64,000 bases of DNA from Acidipropionibacterium jensenii DSM 20535 (GCF_000425285.1 NZ_AUDD01000006.1:1-64000); one strand, 5' to 3'. Positions 45,819 to 54,660 are shown, counted from the stretch's first letter. The notes: a model not told the origin generated them from the letters alone. A program made the numbers and translations.

Positions 45819-46244
45819 TCAGAAATTCTTCCTGGCGGCGGTGCACTGAGGATCGACACCGGAACGATCGAAGATGGCCGTCCAGAAGATGGACTCATGA
45901 TCAATAGGGCGAGTCTTGGCGTTCTGCATTCCGGTGTGGCCGTTTCCGAAGGGCATGCTGTCGGGTGAGTTCCATGCCCACTTCTGAGTAGCACCAGAGT
46001 AGAGCCTGATGTTGACATTGTTCTTTCCGCCGGTCGGCGTGCCATTGATGGTCCAGCTCGCGAGCTTCCAGACGTGGTAGCCACCACTGTCGCTGTATGT
46101 GGCCTGCGCGTTGAGATTGTTTCCGCTCGCGGAACAACTCCCGGTTGCGGTGTAATTGCCTGCCTCGGCTGCGGTGGGGACCCCCACAGCCAGAGCGATC
46201 GCGGCGGCAACGGCACCCGCCGCCCTCCATCGTGTGATGAGCAT
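45819..46244 (-). CDS. Small secreted protein, candidate bacteriocin or signal protein
   Basis: 141 aa from ATG 46244 (AGAAAGG upstream). The signal peptide (MLITRWRAAGAVAAAIALAVG, cleavage after AEA) leaves a mature protein of about 113 residues. It has two Cys (near its start in TGSCSASG and near its end in DPQCTAARKN), and a Trp/Asn/Gly-rich core (VWKLASWTINGTPTGGKNN, KWAWNSPDSMPFGN). It heads a five-gene operon with a surface protein and ABC exporter. The set resembles lactococcin-972 clusters in layout only, not in sequence. Small secreted proteins of a similar look exist in Streptomyces, without known function as far as I recall. Confidence 0.75.
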   Translation of the reverse strand: MLITRWRAAGAVAAAIALAVGVPTAAEAGNYTATGSCSASGNNLNAQATYSDSGGYHVWKLASWTINGTPTGGKNNVNIRLYSGATQKWAWNSPDSMPFGNGHTGMQNAKTRPIDHESIFWTAIFDRSGVDPQCTAARKNF

Positions 46245-46628
46245 ATCGGACCTTTCTCGAACTGTCTGGTGTGACGCTAGCACCGTCCATGGATACGGAG
46301 TTTCTGCCATCGGCATCTTGGTCGAAAGTCACGGAATCAGGAGAGACGGTTTCCTTTTTCTCGGCATCTTGGTCGAAAGTCACGGCATCGGGAGGCGCAT
46401 GTCGTTGGTGCCCACATCGCTGGAGTGAGGCCCACCTCGATCCAGGCTCCGCCGAAGTCCGCGAACTGGGGTCACGGGGCATGGACGCGACGGTTGTCCG
46501 ACGGGAGTCACCTCGGTGGCCGGGATGGTTGACTCGCTGCATGTCGTCGGCGTTGTTCAGTGTGCGATCGTCGGTTGAGTTCACCCGAGGATCGAACACA
46601 TACCGCCCGGCGGGACTATCGTCCCGTC
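46245..46628. other. 384-bp divergent regulatory region between the secreted-protein operon and putA
   Basis: No gene is supported here. It contains the 25-bp direct repeats at 46310-46385, a TAGCGT hexamer on the minus strand about 35 bases from the small-protein start, and a TATCGT hexamer 12 nt before putA. A minus-strand open frame through the repeats looks like a translated repeat rather than a gene. Confidence 0.6.
46310..46385. repeat. 25-bp direct repeats upstream of the secreted-protein operon
   Basis: Two exact copies (46310-46334 and 46361-46385) share the core CATCTTGGTCGAAAGTCACG and start 51 bp apart, five helical turns. The 26 bp behind each copy are partly similar, so the unit may be a decayed 51-bp duplication. 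The location suits regulator binding sites for the operon. Confidence 0.8.
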
Positions 46629-49600
46629 ATGGGCACCCACGGCACTGACCATGACGACCGCCACGACGAGAACCCCGAGGATTCCTGGAGCTCTGCCGGT
46701 CCCCGTCCGGCCGAACTCGCCGATGAGGCCGTCCAGCTCGCCCGTCGATGGGCCCTCGACAACTCTTCGCAGCAGGGCCGGGCCGGATCGCAGCAGCGCC
46801 GGACCGGGACCGTCGCACGGTGGCGCGGGATGCTCCCCCGGGACCGCAGCAGAGTCGCCGCGACCCTGCTCTCCCAGGTTCTGAGGGAACCCTCCGGGCT
46901 GCCCTTCACCGTGGAGTTCATCGACCGGGTGATGCGCCCCGAGGATCCCGGCACCGCCGCGGCGGCCTTGGCGCGACTGTCCCGCACCGACGCATCCTTC
47001 CTTCCCCCGGTCCTGCGCGCCGGGGTCCGGATGGCCGGCCGGACCGCCCCCCACGCCCCCCGCCTGGTGGTCGGCCTGGCCCGTGGCGTGCTGCGACAGA
47101 TGGTCGGACACCTCATCATCGACGCCCGCCCCCGGGCACTCGGCCGCGCCCTGCGCCGGCTGCGCAAGGACGGTGTGAGGCTCAATCTCAACCTGCTCGG
47201 CGAGGCGGTGCTCGGCGACCGGGAGGCCGCCGCCCGACTGGCCGGCACCAAGAGGCTGCTGGCCCGCGACGACGTCGACTACGTCTCGGTGAAAATCTCG
47301 GCGGTGGTCAACCAGCTGGACCTGTGGGCCCACGACGCCACCGTCCAGGAGGTCGCCGACCGGCTCGCACCGCTGTTCAGACTGGCCGCCCGCTCGGCCA
47401 CCGCCAAGTTCATCAATCTCGACATGGAGGAGTACCACGACCTGGACCTCACCATCGACGTCTTCCAGAACCTGTTGGACCGCCCGGAGTTCCTGACCCT
47501 GGAGGCCGGCATCGTGCTGCAGGCCTACCTCCCCGACTCCCTGGCCGCCGCCCAGCGGCTCACCGCATGGGCCGACCGGCGCACCGCCCGAGGGGGAGCC
47601 GGCATCAAGATCCGGCTGGTCAAGGGAGCCAACCTGCCGATGGAGAAGGTCGACGCCGAGCTGCACGGCTGGGCCCAGGCCCCCTGGCACTCCAAGGTCG
47701 CCACCGACAGCAACTACCTGCGCGTCCTGGACTGGGCGCTGACCCCCGAGCGCACCCGATCGGTGCGCTACGGGGTGGCCGGGCACAACCTGTTCTCCAT
47801 CGCCATGGCCAAGCTGCTGGCCGATCGGCGCGGGGTCGGCGACCGGGTCGAGTTCGAGATGCTGCTCGGGATGGTCCCCGACCAGGTCGAACGGGTCGGT
47901 GCCGATGTCGGCGGGGTTCTGCTGTACACCCCGGTCGTCCATCCCGACCACTTCGACGTCGCCATCTCCTACCTGGTGCGACGCCTCGAGGAGGGGGCCG
48001 CCGCCGAGAACTTCATGTCGGCGGTCTTCGAGCTCGGCCGCGACCCGGACCTGTTCTCCCGCGAGGAGGCCCGGTTCCGCGCCGCCCTCGACGGCCTGAC
48101 CCGCACCGTTCCGGCGCCCAACCGGCACCAGGAGATCGACCGGGTGCCCGACCCGGCCGATGGCTACCGTCCCAGTACCGACTCCGACCCGGCCCTGGCC
48201 CCGGTGCGCGAGTGGGCCGCCGAGGTGGCGGCGGTGATGGACCACTGCCGACTGGGAGCCACCACGGTGGCCTCCCACCACCTCGCCAGCGTCGAGGAGG
48301 TCGACGACGCGGTCGCGACTGGCCTGGCCGCCCAGCCGGGCTGGAACGGTCTGGGCGCCGCCCGCCGTGCCGAGATCCTGCGGGAGGTGGCCGCCGAGTT
48401 CGCCCGACGTCGCGGGGACCTGCTGGCGATCGCCGGCGCCGAGACCGGCAAGATCGTCGCCGAGGGGGATGTCGAGATCTCCGAGGCGATCGACTTCGCC
48501 ACCTGGTACGCCAACCACGCGATCGGCCTGGAACAGGTGGACGGGGCGACCTTCACCCCGCCCCGGCTCACGGTGGTCGCCCCGCCGTGGAACTTCCCGC
48601 TGTCCATCACCGCCGGATCGGTGCTGGCCCCGCTGGCCGCCGGATCGGCGGTGCTGCTCAAGCCGGCCCCGCAGGCCCGACGCTGCGCCGCGGTGATCGC
48701 CGAGTGCCTCTGGGGGGCCGGGGTCCCGCGCGAGGTCCTCCAGCTGGGCGACGCCGCCGAGGACGAGGTGGGACGCCGACTCATCAGCCATCCCGACGTC
48801 GAGCGGGTCATCCTCACCGGGGCCCATGACACCGCGACGCTGTTCCGCTCCTGGCGCCACGACCTGCCACTGCTGGCCGAGACCAGTGGCAAGAACGCCA
48901 TCATCGTCACCGAGAACGCCGACTACGACCTGGCCGCCGCAGACATCGTGCGCTCGGCCTTCGGCAACGCCGGCCAGAAGTGCTCGGCCGCCTCCCTGGT
49001 GATCCTGGTAGGTCAGGCCTACCGGTCGAAACGGCTGCGCCACCAGATCCTGGACGCCGCGGCCTCCCTGCGGCTCGGCGACCCCAGTGACCTGGCCACC
49101 CAGCTCGGGCCCCTCATCCAGCCCGCCGAGGGCAAACTCCTCGAGGGCCTCACCACCCTGGACCCCGGCCAGACCTGGGCCCTGAGACCCCGCCGGATCG
49201 ACCCCTCGGGCCGGTTCTGGAGTCCCGGCGTGCGCGCCGGGGTGAGGCCGGGGGACCGCTACCACCTCACCGAGTACTTCGGCCCGATCACCGGCATCAT
49301 GTCAGCCCCCGACCTGGCCACCGCCGTCTCCTACCAGAACGGCACCCCCTACGGCCTGACCGCCGGTATCCACTCGCTGGATCCCGCCGAGATCTCCTGG
49401 TGGCTGGACCACGTCCAGGCCGGAAATCTGTACATCAACCGCGGCATCACCGGTGCGATCGTGGGCCGTCAGCCCTTCGGCGGGTGGAAGAAGTCGGCGG
49501 TCGGCCCCGGCGCCAAGGCCGGCGGCCCGAACTATCTGGCCGTGCTCGGCTCCTGGGCTCCGGCCGAACCGAGGACCCCGGCCCCCGACGGCCCGCTGTC

Positions 49601-50192
49601 GCCGCGGGTCGAGCAGTTCCTGTCCCACATCGCCCATCGCCGGGCCGAGGCCGTCCGGGAGGGATGGCTGTGGGACGCCGCCCACCGCGACGCCGCCGCC
49701 TGGGCCCACGAGTTCGGCATCGCCCGGGACATCGGCGGTCTGATCCACGAGCGCGACGAGTTCCGCTACCGACCCGCCGCGACCCTGATCCGGATCGGCC
49801 CCGACGCCGATCTGAGTGACGCCGCCCGCGCCTGCAGCGCCGGCCTGCTGGCCGCCGGCCCGGTGCTCTCGGTGAGCCTCGACCCGCGGGTCGACCCGGT
49901 CCTGGCCAGTGCCCTGACCGCTCTTGGGGTGGTCTGCGATGTCGTCGCCCAGCCCGACTGGCTGGTCTCGATGGGCGCCCCCGGAGCCCCTCGCAGGGTC
50001 CGACTGATCGGCGCCGACCCCACCGAGGTCGCCGCGGCCACCGCGGGCGACCCCGATCTGGCGGTCTGGTCCTGGCCGGTCACCGCCGCACCCAGGGTGG
50101 AGCTGCTGGCCTTCCTGCGCGAGCAGTCGGTGTCCCTGACCGCCCACCGGTTCGGCACCCCGAGCGCCGAACTGGCCGAGCTGGCGATCTGA
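46629..50192 (+). CDS. putA: Bifunctional proline dehydrogenase / glutamate semialdehyde dehydrogenase
   Basis: 1187 aa from ATG 46629, supported by a TATCGT hexamer exactly 12 nt upstream (leaderless). It converts proline to glutamate in two coupled steps. The FAD-dependent ProDH barrel covers about 90-480 (LGEAVLGDREAAARL, DYVSVKISAVVNQL, RLVKGANLPME). The aldehyde dehydrogenase covers about 540-1000 with VVAPPWNFPLSI, AETSGKNAIIV and the catalytic Cys in GNAGQKCSAASLV. A C-terminal tail of about 200 residues follows. The N-terminus lacks a DNA-binding RHH domain, so it is not an autorepressor. It is transcribed alone. Confidence 0.96.
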   Translation: MGTHGTDHDDRHDENPEDSWSSAGPRPAELADEAVQLARRWALDNSSQQGRAGSQQRRTGTVARWRGMLPRDRSRVAATLLSQVLREPSGLPFTVEFIDRVMRPEDPGTAAAALARLSRTDASFLPPVLRAGVRMAGRTAPHAPRLVVGLARGVLRQMVGHLIIDARPRALGRALRRLRKDGVRLNLNLLGEAVLGDREAAARLAGTKRLLARDDVDYVSVKISAVVNQLDLWAHDATVQEVADRLAPLFRLAARSATAKFINLDMEEYHDLDLTIDVFQNLLDRPEFLTLEAGIVLQAYLPDSLAAAQRLTAWADRRTARGGAGIKIRLVKGANLPMEKVDAELHGWAQAPWHSKVATDSNYLRVLDWALTPERTRSVRYGVAGHNLFSIAMAKLLADRRGVGDRVEFEMLLGMVPDQVERVGADVGGVLLYTPVVHPDHFDVAISYLVRRLEEGAAAENFMSAVFELGRDPDLFSREEARFRAALDGLTRTVPAPNRHQEIDRVPDPADGYRPSTDSDPALAPVREWAAEVAAVMDHCRLGATTVASHHLASVEEVDDAVATGLAAQPGWNGLGAARRAEILREVAAEFARRRGDLLAIAGAETGKIVAEGDVEISEAIDFATWYANHAIGLEQVDGATFTPPRLTVVAPPWNFPLSITAGSVLAPLAAGSAVLLKPAPQARRCAAVIAECLWGAGVPREVLQLGDAAEDEVGRRLISHPDVERVILTGAHDTATLFRSWRHDLPLLAETSGKNAIIVTENADYDLAAADIVRSAFGNAGQKCSAASLVILVGQAYRSKRLRHQILDAAASLRLGDPSDLATQLGPLIQPAEGKLLEGLTTLDPGQTWALRPRRIDPSGRFWSPGVRAGVRPGDRYHLTEYFGPITGIMSAPDLATAVSYQNGTPYGLTAGIHSLDPAEISWWLDHVQAGNLYINRGITGAIVGRQPFGGWKKSAVGPGAKAGGPNYLAVLGSWAPAEPRTPAPDGPLSPRVEQFLSHIAHRRAEAVREGWLWDAAHRDAAAWAHEFGIARDIGGLIHERDEFRYRPAATLIRIGPDADLSDAARACSAGLLAAGPVLSVSLDPRVDPVLASALTALGVVCDVVAQPDWLVSMGAPGAPRRVRLIGADPTEVAAATAGDPDLAVWSWPVTAAPRVELLAFLREQSVSLTAHRFGTPSAELAELAI

Positions 50193-50195
50193 GGC

Positions 50196-51263
50196 TCAGC
50201 GTCGGGGGTCGATGGCGATCTTGATCCCCAGGTGGGACCGCACCGCATCGATCCCCTTCGGCCACTGGGACAGCCCGAAGGTGTGGGTGACGATCGGCGT
50301 CTCGTCGATCACACCGGCTGCCAGCAGCCGGACGGCGTCATGGACGTCGGCCCGTCGGGCGTTGGAGCCTCCGGAGACCGTCAGCTCCTGGTAGTGCACC
50401 GTGTTGGGGGTGAGAAGCGACTGGGAGTCCTTCGGGAATCCGGCGAACCAGCTCACCCGGCCACCGGGGGCCGCCAGCTCCAGGGAGGTCTCGGCCAGCT
50501 CCGTCCGCCCGATCGCGACCACCACCACATCGGCCCCCCAGCCGCCGGTGAGGTCGGCGACCCTGTCCGCGAGCTCCTCGGGCGCCACCCCGGTCGCTCC
50601 CAGTCCGCGGGCCACCGCGCGCCGCTCCTCGTGGCGGTCGCACAGGATCACCCGGGCCGCACCGCCGGCCAGGGCCAGCTGGGTGTGCAGCAGCCCGATC
50701 GGTCCGCCACCGATCACCACCACCGTCTCGCCCGGATTGACCCCGCCGTGCCGGTGGTGCCCGTTGAGCACGCAGGACAGCGGTTCGGCCAGGGCCAGCC
50801 GGGCAGCGGGCAGCTCGGTGGGGGAGACGATGACATTTCCCCGTGCCACCGCCCGGGCCGGCACCAGCAGGTAGGGGGCCAGGCCCCCGTCGATCCCGTA
50901 CCCGACCAGCTCGAGACCGCTGCACAGGTGCTCCCGACCGATCAGGCAGGCCCGGCAGCATCCGCACGAGACGACGATGGAGACCGTCGCCTGGCGTCCC
51001 ACCACCAGATCGGCGCCGCCCGGTGAACCGGCCACCCCCTCGCCGATCGCGGCGATCCGGCCGGCCACCTCATGACCGAGGGTCGCCCCCGGCCTCACCC
51101 CGCTGGTCTTCTCCCCCGAGATGATGCGCAGGTCGGTGCCGCAGATAGTCGTCGCCTCCACCGCCAGCAGCACCTCGCCGGGTCCGGGGGAGGGGACCGG
51201 CTTGTCGACCAGGGCGACGTCGCCGGGGCCGCGCAGGGTGAGGGTGGGCATGGTTGAGGTCAT
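50196..51263 (-). CDS. Zinc-dependent alcohol dehydrogenase (polyol dehydrogenase type)
   Basis: 355 aa from ATG 51263 with GGGAGGATC upstream. A medium-chain dehydrogenase: catalytic Zn ligands in TTICGTDLRI and GHEVAGRI, four Cys for the structural Zn (CGCCRACLIGREHLC), NAD(P) motif VVVIGGGPIGLLH, and the DRHE acid after strand 2 suggesting NAD+. It belongs with sorbitol, threonine and galactitol-phosphate dehydrogenases. Divergent from the ketose kinase, it likely oxidises a polyol such as threitol or erythritol to a ketose (inference). It ends head-to-head 3 bp after putA. Confidence 0.9.
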   Translation of the reverse strand: MTSTMPTLTLRGPGDVALVDKPVPSPGPGEVLLAVEATTICGTDLRIISGEKTSGVRPGATLGHEVAGRIAAIGEGVAGSPGGADLVVGRQATVSIVVSCGCCRACLIGREHLCSGLELVGYGIDGGLAPYLLVPARAVARGNVIVSPTELPAARLALAEPLSCVLNGHHRHGGVNPGETVVVIGGGPIGLLHTQLALAGGAARVILCDRHEERRAVARGLGATGVAPEELADRVADLTGGWGADVVVVAIGRTELAETSLELAAPGGRVSWFAGFPKDSQSLLTPNTVHYQELTVSGGSNARRADVHDAVRLLAAGVIDETPIVTHTFGLSQWPKGIDAVRSHLGIKIAIDPRR

Positions 51264-51349
51264 CTCGGTGATCCTCCCGGTTGGCATGTCGCAGGCGCGG
51301 GAACGGACCGATGGTCCCGCTTGTTGATCCGAACTTCTCATGATTTGAT

Positions 51350-51416
51350 GTGAAAAGGCTAGTCCTGAACGTGAAAAAACGACATGATCGGGATCGATCA
51401 CAGCTGATCGGATCCC
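51350..51416. promoter_or_regulatory. Operator candidates between the dehydrogenase and the ketose kinase
   Basis: GTGAAAA occurs at 51350-51356 and 51371-51377, 21 bp apart. CGATCA (51395-51400) and TGATCG (51405-51410) form an inverted repeat within a longer imperfect one (GGATC...GATCC). A TTCTCA-N7-ATGTGAAA element at 51335-51356 resembles the one at 54615 before the isomerase. DeoR-type repressors bind such direct repeats. Confidence 0.45.
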
Positions 51417-51455
51417 GGTTGCATGCTTCCTCCCCAGACAGAAGTGGAGACGTGG

Positions 51456-53156
51456 ATGACCCGAGTACTCAACGACCCCGATGACTTCCCCGCCCAGGCG
51501 GTGGCCGGCCTGGCCAGTGCCTTCCCCCAGCACCTCAAGCCGGTCTTCGGCGGGGTGGCCAGGGCCACTGTCACCCGCCCCGGCAAGGTCGCCCTGGTGG
51601 TGGGAGGAGGGTCCGGCCACTACCCGGCCTTCGCCGGATGGGTCGGGCAGGGATTCGCCGATGGCGCGGTCTGCGGCAATATCTTCTCCTCCCCCTCGGG
51701 CGCGCAGGCCTACTCGGTGTGCAAGGCCGCCGACCGCGGCGCCGGGGTGCTCATCGGCTTCGGCAACTACGCCGGCGACGTCCTCCAGTTCGGCCAGGCG
51801 GCCGAGCGGCTCAAGAGCGAAGGGATCGACACCCGCTGCCTGCTGGTCACCGACGACATCGCCTCGGCCGGCCCCGACGACCTGTCCCGCCGTCGCGGCA
51901 TCGCCGGGGACCTGCCGACCTTCAAGGTGACCGGTGCCGCCTGCGAGGCCGGTCTGGGCATTGACGAGGTGGTCGAGGTCTTCAACCGCGTCAACCACCG
52001 GACCCGGTCCTTCGGGGTGGCCTTCAAGGGCTGCACCCTGCCCGGCGCGGACCAGCCGCTGTTCCGGGTCGCCGAGGGCCGGATGGGTGTCGGGATGGGG
52101 ATCCACGGCGAGCCCGGCATCCACGACGCGGATCTGGGCACCGCCGACGACCTGGCGCAGATGCTGGTCGACGGCCTGCTGGCCGACCGTCCCGAGGACG
52201 CCGGAGTCCGGGTGGTGCCGATCGTCAACGGGCTGGGCGACACCAAGTACGAGGAGCTCTTCGTCATCTGGAACGACATCCGCCGGCGCCTGGTCGAGGC
52301 CGGTCTGGAGGTCGTCGACCCCCAGGTCGGCGAGTTCGTCACCAGCCTCGACATGGCCGGACTGTCGCTGACCCTGGTGTGGCTCGACGAGGTCATCGAG
52401 CCGCTCTGGCTGGCCCCCTGCGACACCCCCGCCTACCGCCGCGGGGCGATCGGCGAGGTGGAGCTCGACACCGCCGAGCTGTCCCAGCAGGCGGAGGCGG
52501 TGACCGTCGCGACCCCCGGCAGCCCCGTCTCCCAGGAGGTGGCCGGCACGGTCGTCGGCGCCCTGGACCTGATGAGGTCGATGCTGGTCGAGCGCCAGGA
52601 CGAGCTCGGACGGCTGGACTCGATCGCCGGGGACGGGGACCACGGCATCGGGATGGCCCGCGGATCGGCCGCCGCCGTGCAGGCGGCCCGGGAGGTCGCT
52701 GCCGAGGGGGCCGGGGCGCTCACCACCCTGGCCGCCGCCGGGGCGGCCTGGTCGGAGCAGGCCGGCGGCACCTCGGGGGCACTGTGGGGGGCCGCACTCA
52801 CGGCCTTCGGCTCGGCCCTGGGCGACGATCAGCCGTGCCGTCCGGAACTCGTGGTGCGGGCGGCCGGCGCCGCCCTGGAGGCGGTCACCCGGCTGGGCGG
52901 CGCCCAGCTCGGGGACAAGACGATGGTCGACGCCATGGAGCCCTTCGTGAGGACCCTCCAGGGGTCGACGGCCGACCTGCCCACCGCCTGGGGGGCAGCC
53001 GTGCTGGCCGCCGACCAGGGGGCGCGGTCGACCGCCGGCATCGTGGCCCGGCTGGGACGCTCCCGGCCCCTCGGCGAGAAGTCCCTGGGCACCCCGGATC
53101 CCGGGGCGGTCTCCTTCGTCGAGGTCGTGCGCGCCGTCGGCAGCGTGATCGGCTGA
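51456..53156 (+). CDS. Fused DhaK-DhaL ketose kinase (dihydroxyacetone/erythrulose kinase type)
   Basis: 566 aa from ATG 51456 (GGAG upstream), the start matching DhaK proteins (LNDPDDFPAQAVAGL). The DhaK domain (1-330) has GGGSGHYPAFAGWVG and the substrate-linking His in GMGIHGEPGI. The ATP-binding DhaL domain (about 370-560) has SIAGDGDHGIGMARG and LGDKTMVDAMEP. Single-chain ATP-dependent kinases of this kind phosphorylate dihydroxyacetone or, with RpiB-like isomerases nearby, D- or L-erythrulose. The latter fits the isomerase at 54732. Confidence 0.92.
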   Translation: MTRVLNDPDDFPAQAVAGLASAFPQHLKPVFGGVARATVTRPGKVALVVGGGSGHYPAFAGWVGQGFADGAVCGNIFSSPSGAQAYSVCKAADRGAGVLIGFGNYAGDVLQFGQAAERLKSEGIDTRCLLVTDDIASAGPDDLSRRRGIAGDLPTFKVTGAACEAGLGIDEVVEVFNRVNHRTRSFGVAFKGCTLPGADQPLFRVAEGRMGVGMGIHGEPGIHDADLGTADDLAQMLVDGLLADRPEDAGVRVVPIVNGLGDTKYEELFVIWNDIRRRLVEAGLEVVDPQVGEFVTSLDMAGLSLTLVWLDEVIEPLWLAPCDTPAYRRGAIGEVELDTAELSQQAEAVTVATPGSPVSQEVAGTVVGALDLMRSMLVERQDELGRLDSIAGDGDHGIGMARGSAAAVQAAREVAAEGAGALTTLAAAGAAWSEQAGGTSGALWGAALTAFGSALGDDQPCRPELVVRAAGAALEAVTRLGGAQLGDKTMVDAMEPFVRTLQGSTADLPTAWGAAVLAADQGARSTAGIVARLGRSRPLGEKSLGTPDPGAVSFVEVVRAVGSVIG

Positions 53157-53163
53157 GGAGGTC

Positions 53164-53667
53164 TCAGTGAGCGGTGACCGGGGGCTTGGCACTCCAAGGG
53201 AAGACGATCCACCGGTCGACCGTCTTCCACTGGTAGTCCGGGTGGGCCACCGTGCCCGGCTTGGTGTACAGCACCGCCGAGCGGACCTCGGCGCCGTAGC
53301 CGCTCAGCAGCTGGAGGACCAGCGCCAGGGTGCGCCCCGAGTCGGCGACGTCGTCGACGACCAGGATCCGCTTGCCCTTGATCGAGGCGGTGTCGAGCAT
53401 CGGGGCCAGCAGCACCGGGTCGGGCAGTGTCTGGTTGACGTCGGTGTAGAACTCGACGTTGACCGCATCGGTGAGCTTGACGCCCAGGGAGTAGGTGAGG
53501 GCACCGCCCAGCAGCATCCCTCCCCGGGCGATCGAGATGAGCACCTCGGGGTGGAATCCGGAGTCGGCGATCTGCTGGGCGAGCTCCTCCTGGGCGGTCC
53601 CGAACCTAGACCAGGTGAGGACCTCCTTGTCGACGACGTCGGAGGAATCGGCATGATAAGCGGTCAT
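53164..53667 (-). CDS. Purine-type phosphoribosyltransferase
   Basis: 167 aa from ATG 53667; TAGTGT lies 13 nt upstream, so it may be leaderless. PRPP-binding loop RILVVDDVADSGRTLALVL, PPi loop SIARGGMLLGGALTY and VDRWIVFPWS. It resembles GPT/XPT-type or hypoxanthine phosphoribosyltransferase of actinobacteria (nucleobase salvage). It converges on the ketose kinase with seven bases between; unrelated to sugar catabolism. Confidence 0.88.
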   Translation of the reverse strand: MTAYHADSSDVVDKEVLTWSRFGTAQEELAQQIADSGFHPEVLISIARGGMLLGGALTYSLGVKLTDAVNVEFYTDVNQTLPDPVLLAPMLDTASIKGKRILVVDDVADSGRTLALVLQLLSGYGAEVRSAVLYTKPGTVAHPDYQWKTVDRWIVFPWSAKPPVTAH

Positions 53668-53748
53668 AGGCACCACACTACCGAGATCGACGCACCTCTC
53701 CGGCCCCGCGACCACGGCCGTCGGACCGGTTCATGAAGGGATGGGACC

Positions 53749-54579
53749 ATGCCCAGTAGTGCAACCGACCAGTCGGGCAGGCGCGGACAGGACGGCCCGC
53801 GGGGCCGCCAGCTGGCGATCGCCGAGACGGTGATCCGCAACGGCTCGATGAGCGTCGAGGACCTGGTGAGCCTCACCGGGGTCTCCGCGATGACGATCTA
53901 CCGGGATCTGTCGGTGCTGGAGGACAGCGGCGTGCTCACCAGACATCGCGGCCAGGTGGTCGCGGTGGCCAGCGGGCTGCACGAGGCGGATGCCGACTTC
54001 CGGCTGGAGCAGTCCTCGGCGGAGAAGCAGTCGGTGGCCGCCGAGGCCGCCACCCTGGTCACCAACGGCTGCTCGCTGATGCTCGACGACTCCACCTCGG
54101 GGGTCTGGCTGCTGCGCGCCCTGCCTGACATCAGCAATGTCACGGTGGTGACGAACTCCCTGCTGGTGGCCGATGAGGTGGCCGCCTGCCGTGGCGCGAA
54201 GCTGGTCGTCACCGGCGGGGAGTACCAGGCCTGGGCGCACTCCCTGATGGGGCCGACGGCGGTGCGGACCATCCGGTCGATGCACGCCGACCTGGCCTTC
54301 GTCTCAGCCTCGGGGATCTTCGAGATGGGCTGCTACCACCCCTACCAGGAGGTGGTCGAGGTCAAACGGGCGATGCTCGACTCCGCCGAGACCAGGGTGC
54401 TGCTGCTGGACCACACGAAGTTCAACCGACGCGCCCTGTTCAAGTTCGCCGACCTCCAGGAGTTCGACCACGTGGTGGTCGATGACAAGTCCTCCCCCGA
54501 GATGCTCAGCCACCTGCGGGAGACCGGCGTCCAGGTGAGCGTGGCCCCCTCGCCGGGCGGCGACGGCGGCCGCCGGTGA
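53749..54579 (+). CDS. DeoR/GlpR family transcriptional repressor
   Basis: 276 aa. N-terminal HTH (about 20-75): AIAETVIRNGSMSVEDLVSL, GVSAMTIYRDLSVLEDSGVL. The DeoR C-terminal sugar-phosphate domain includes MLDDSTSGVWLLRAL, VVTNSLLVADEVA and DHTKFNRRALFKFADL. The effector is usually a phosphorylated ketose or polyol. It is the only regulator in the locus and probably controls both the divergent dehydrogenase/kinase region and the isomerase operon downstream. Confidence 0.93.
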   Translation: MPSSATDQSGRRGQDGPRGRQLAIAETVIRNGSMSVEDLVSLTGVSAMTIYRDLSVLEDSGVLTRHRGQVVAVASGLHEADADFRLEQSSAEKQSVAAEAATLVTNGCSLMLDDSTSGVWLLRALPDISNVTVVTNSLLVADEVAACRGAKLVVTGGEYQAWAHSLMGPTAVRTIRSMHADLAFVSASGIFEMGCYHPYQEVVEVKRAMLDSAETRVLLLDHTKFNRRALFKFADLQEFDHVVVDDKSSPEMLSHLRETGVQVSVAPSPGGDGGRR

Positions 54580-54610
54580 GCCGCCGGTCCCGACCGATCC
54601 CCGATCGCTC

Positions 54611-54660
54611 ATAGTTCTCACACGTTTCATGGTGTTTTTGTCACAAGCTGTGTTAGTTTT
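54611..54660. promoter_or_regulatory. Promoter/operator region ahead of the RpiB-type isomerase
   Basis: CACA-AGC-TGTG (54642-54652) is an 11-bp palindrome, preceded by TTCTCACACGTTTCATGGTG (54615-54634), which resembles the element at 51335. The stretch is unusually T-rich for this genome. It lies between the DeoR gene and the isomerase and is a likely binding site for that repressor. Confidence 0.5.

Noticed and set aside
45819-46244. Membership of the small secreted protein in the lactococcin 972 family
   Set aside because: The operon layout is similar, but the sequence is longer, has two Cys and lacks the family's typical mature-peptide pattern as I know it. Left as unassigned.
45901-46599. 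232-codon minus-strand frame through the 25-bp repeats, with a repeated VTFDQDA peptide
   Set aside because: It overlaps the well-supported small secreted protein in another frame, and the peptide repeat simply reflects the 51-bp DNA repeat period. No ribosome site at its start.
46581-49265. An 894-codon minus-strand frame opposite putA
   Set aside because: Pure shadow of PutA with low-complexity Gly/Val/Leu/Asp sequence and no motif. PutA has both catalytic domains intact on the other strand.
50196-53192. A 998-codon minus-strand frame spanning the dehydrogenase and the ketose kinase, which could look like a giant fusion
   Set aside because: Only the part from ATG 51263 encodes a protein (the dehydrogenase). 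The rest is antisense to DhaK-DhaL, whose active-site motifs are on the plus strand.
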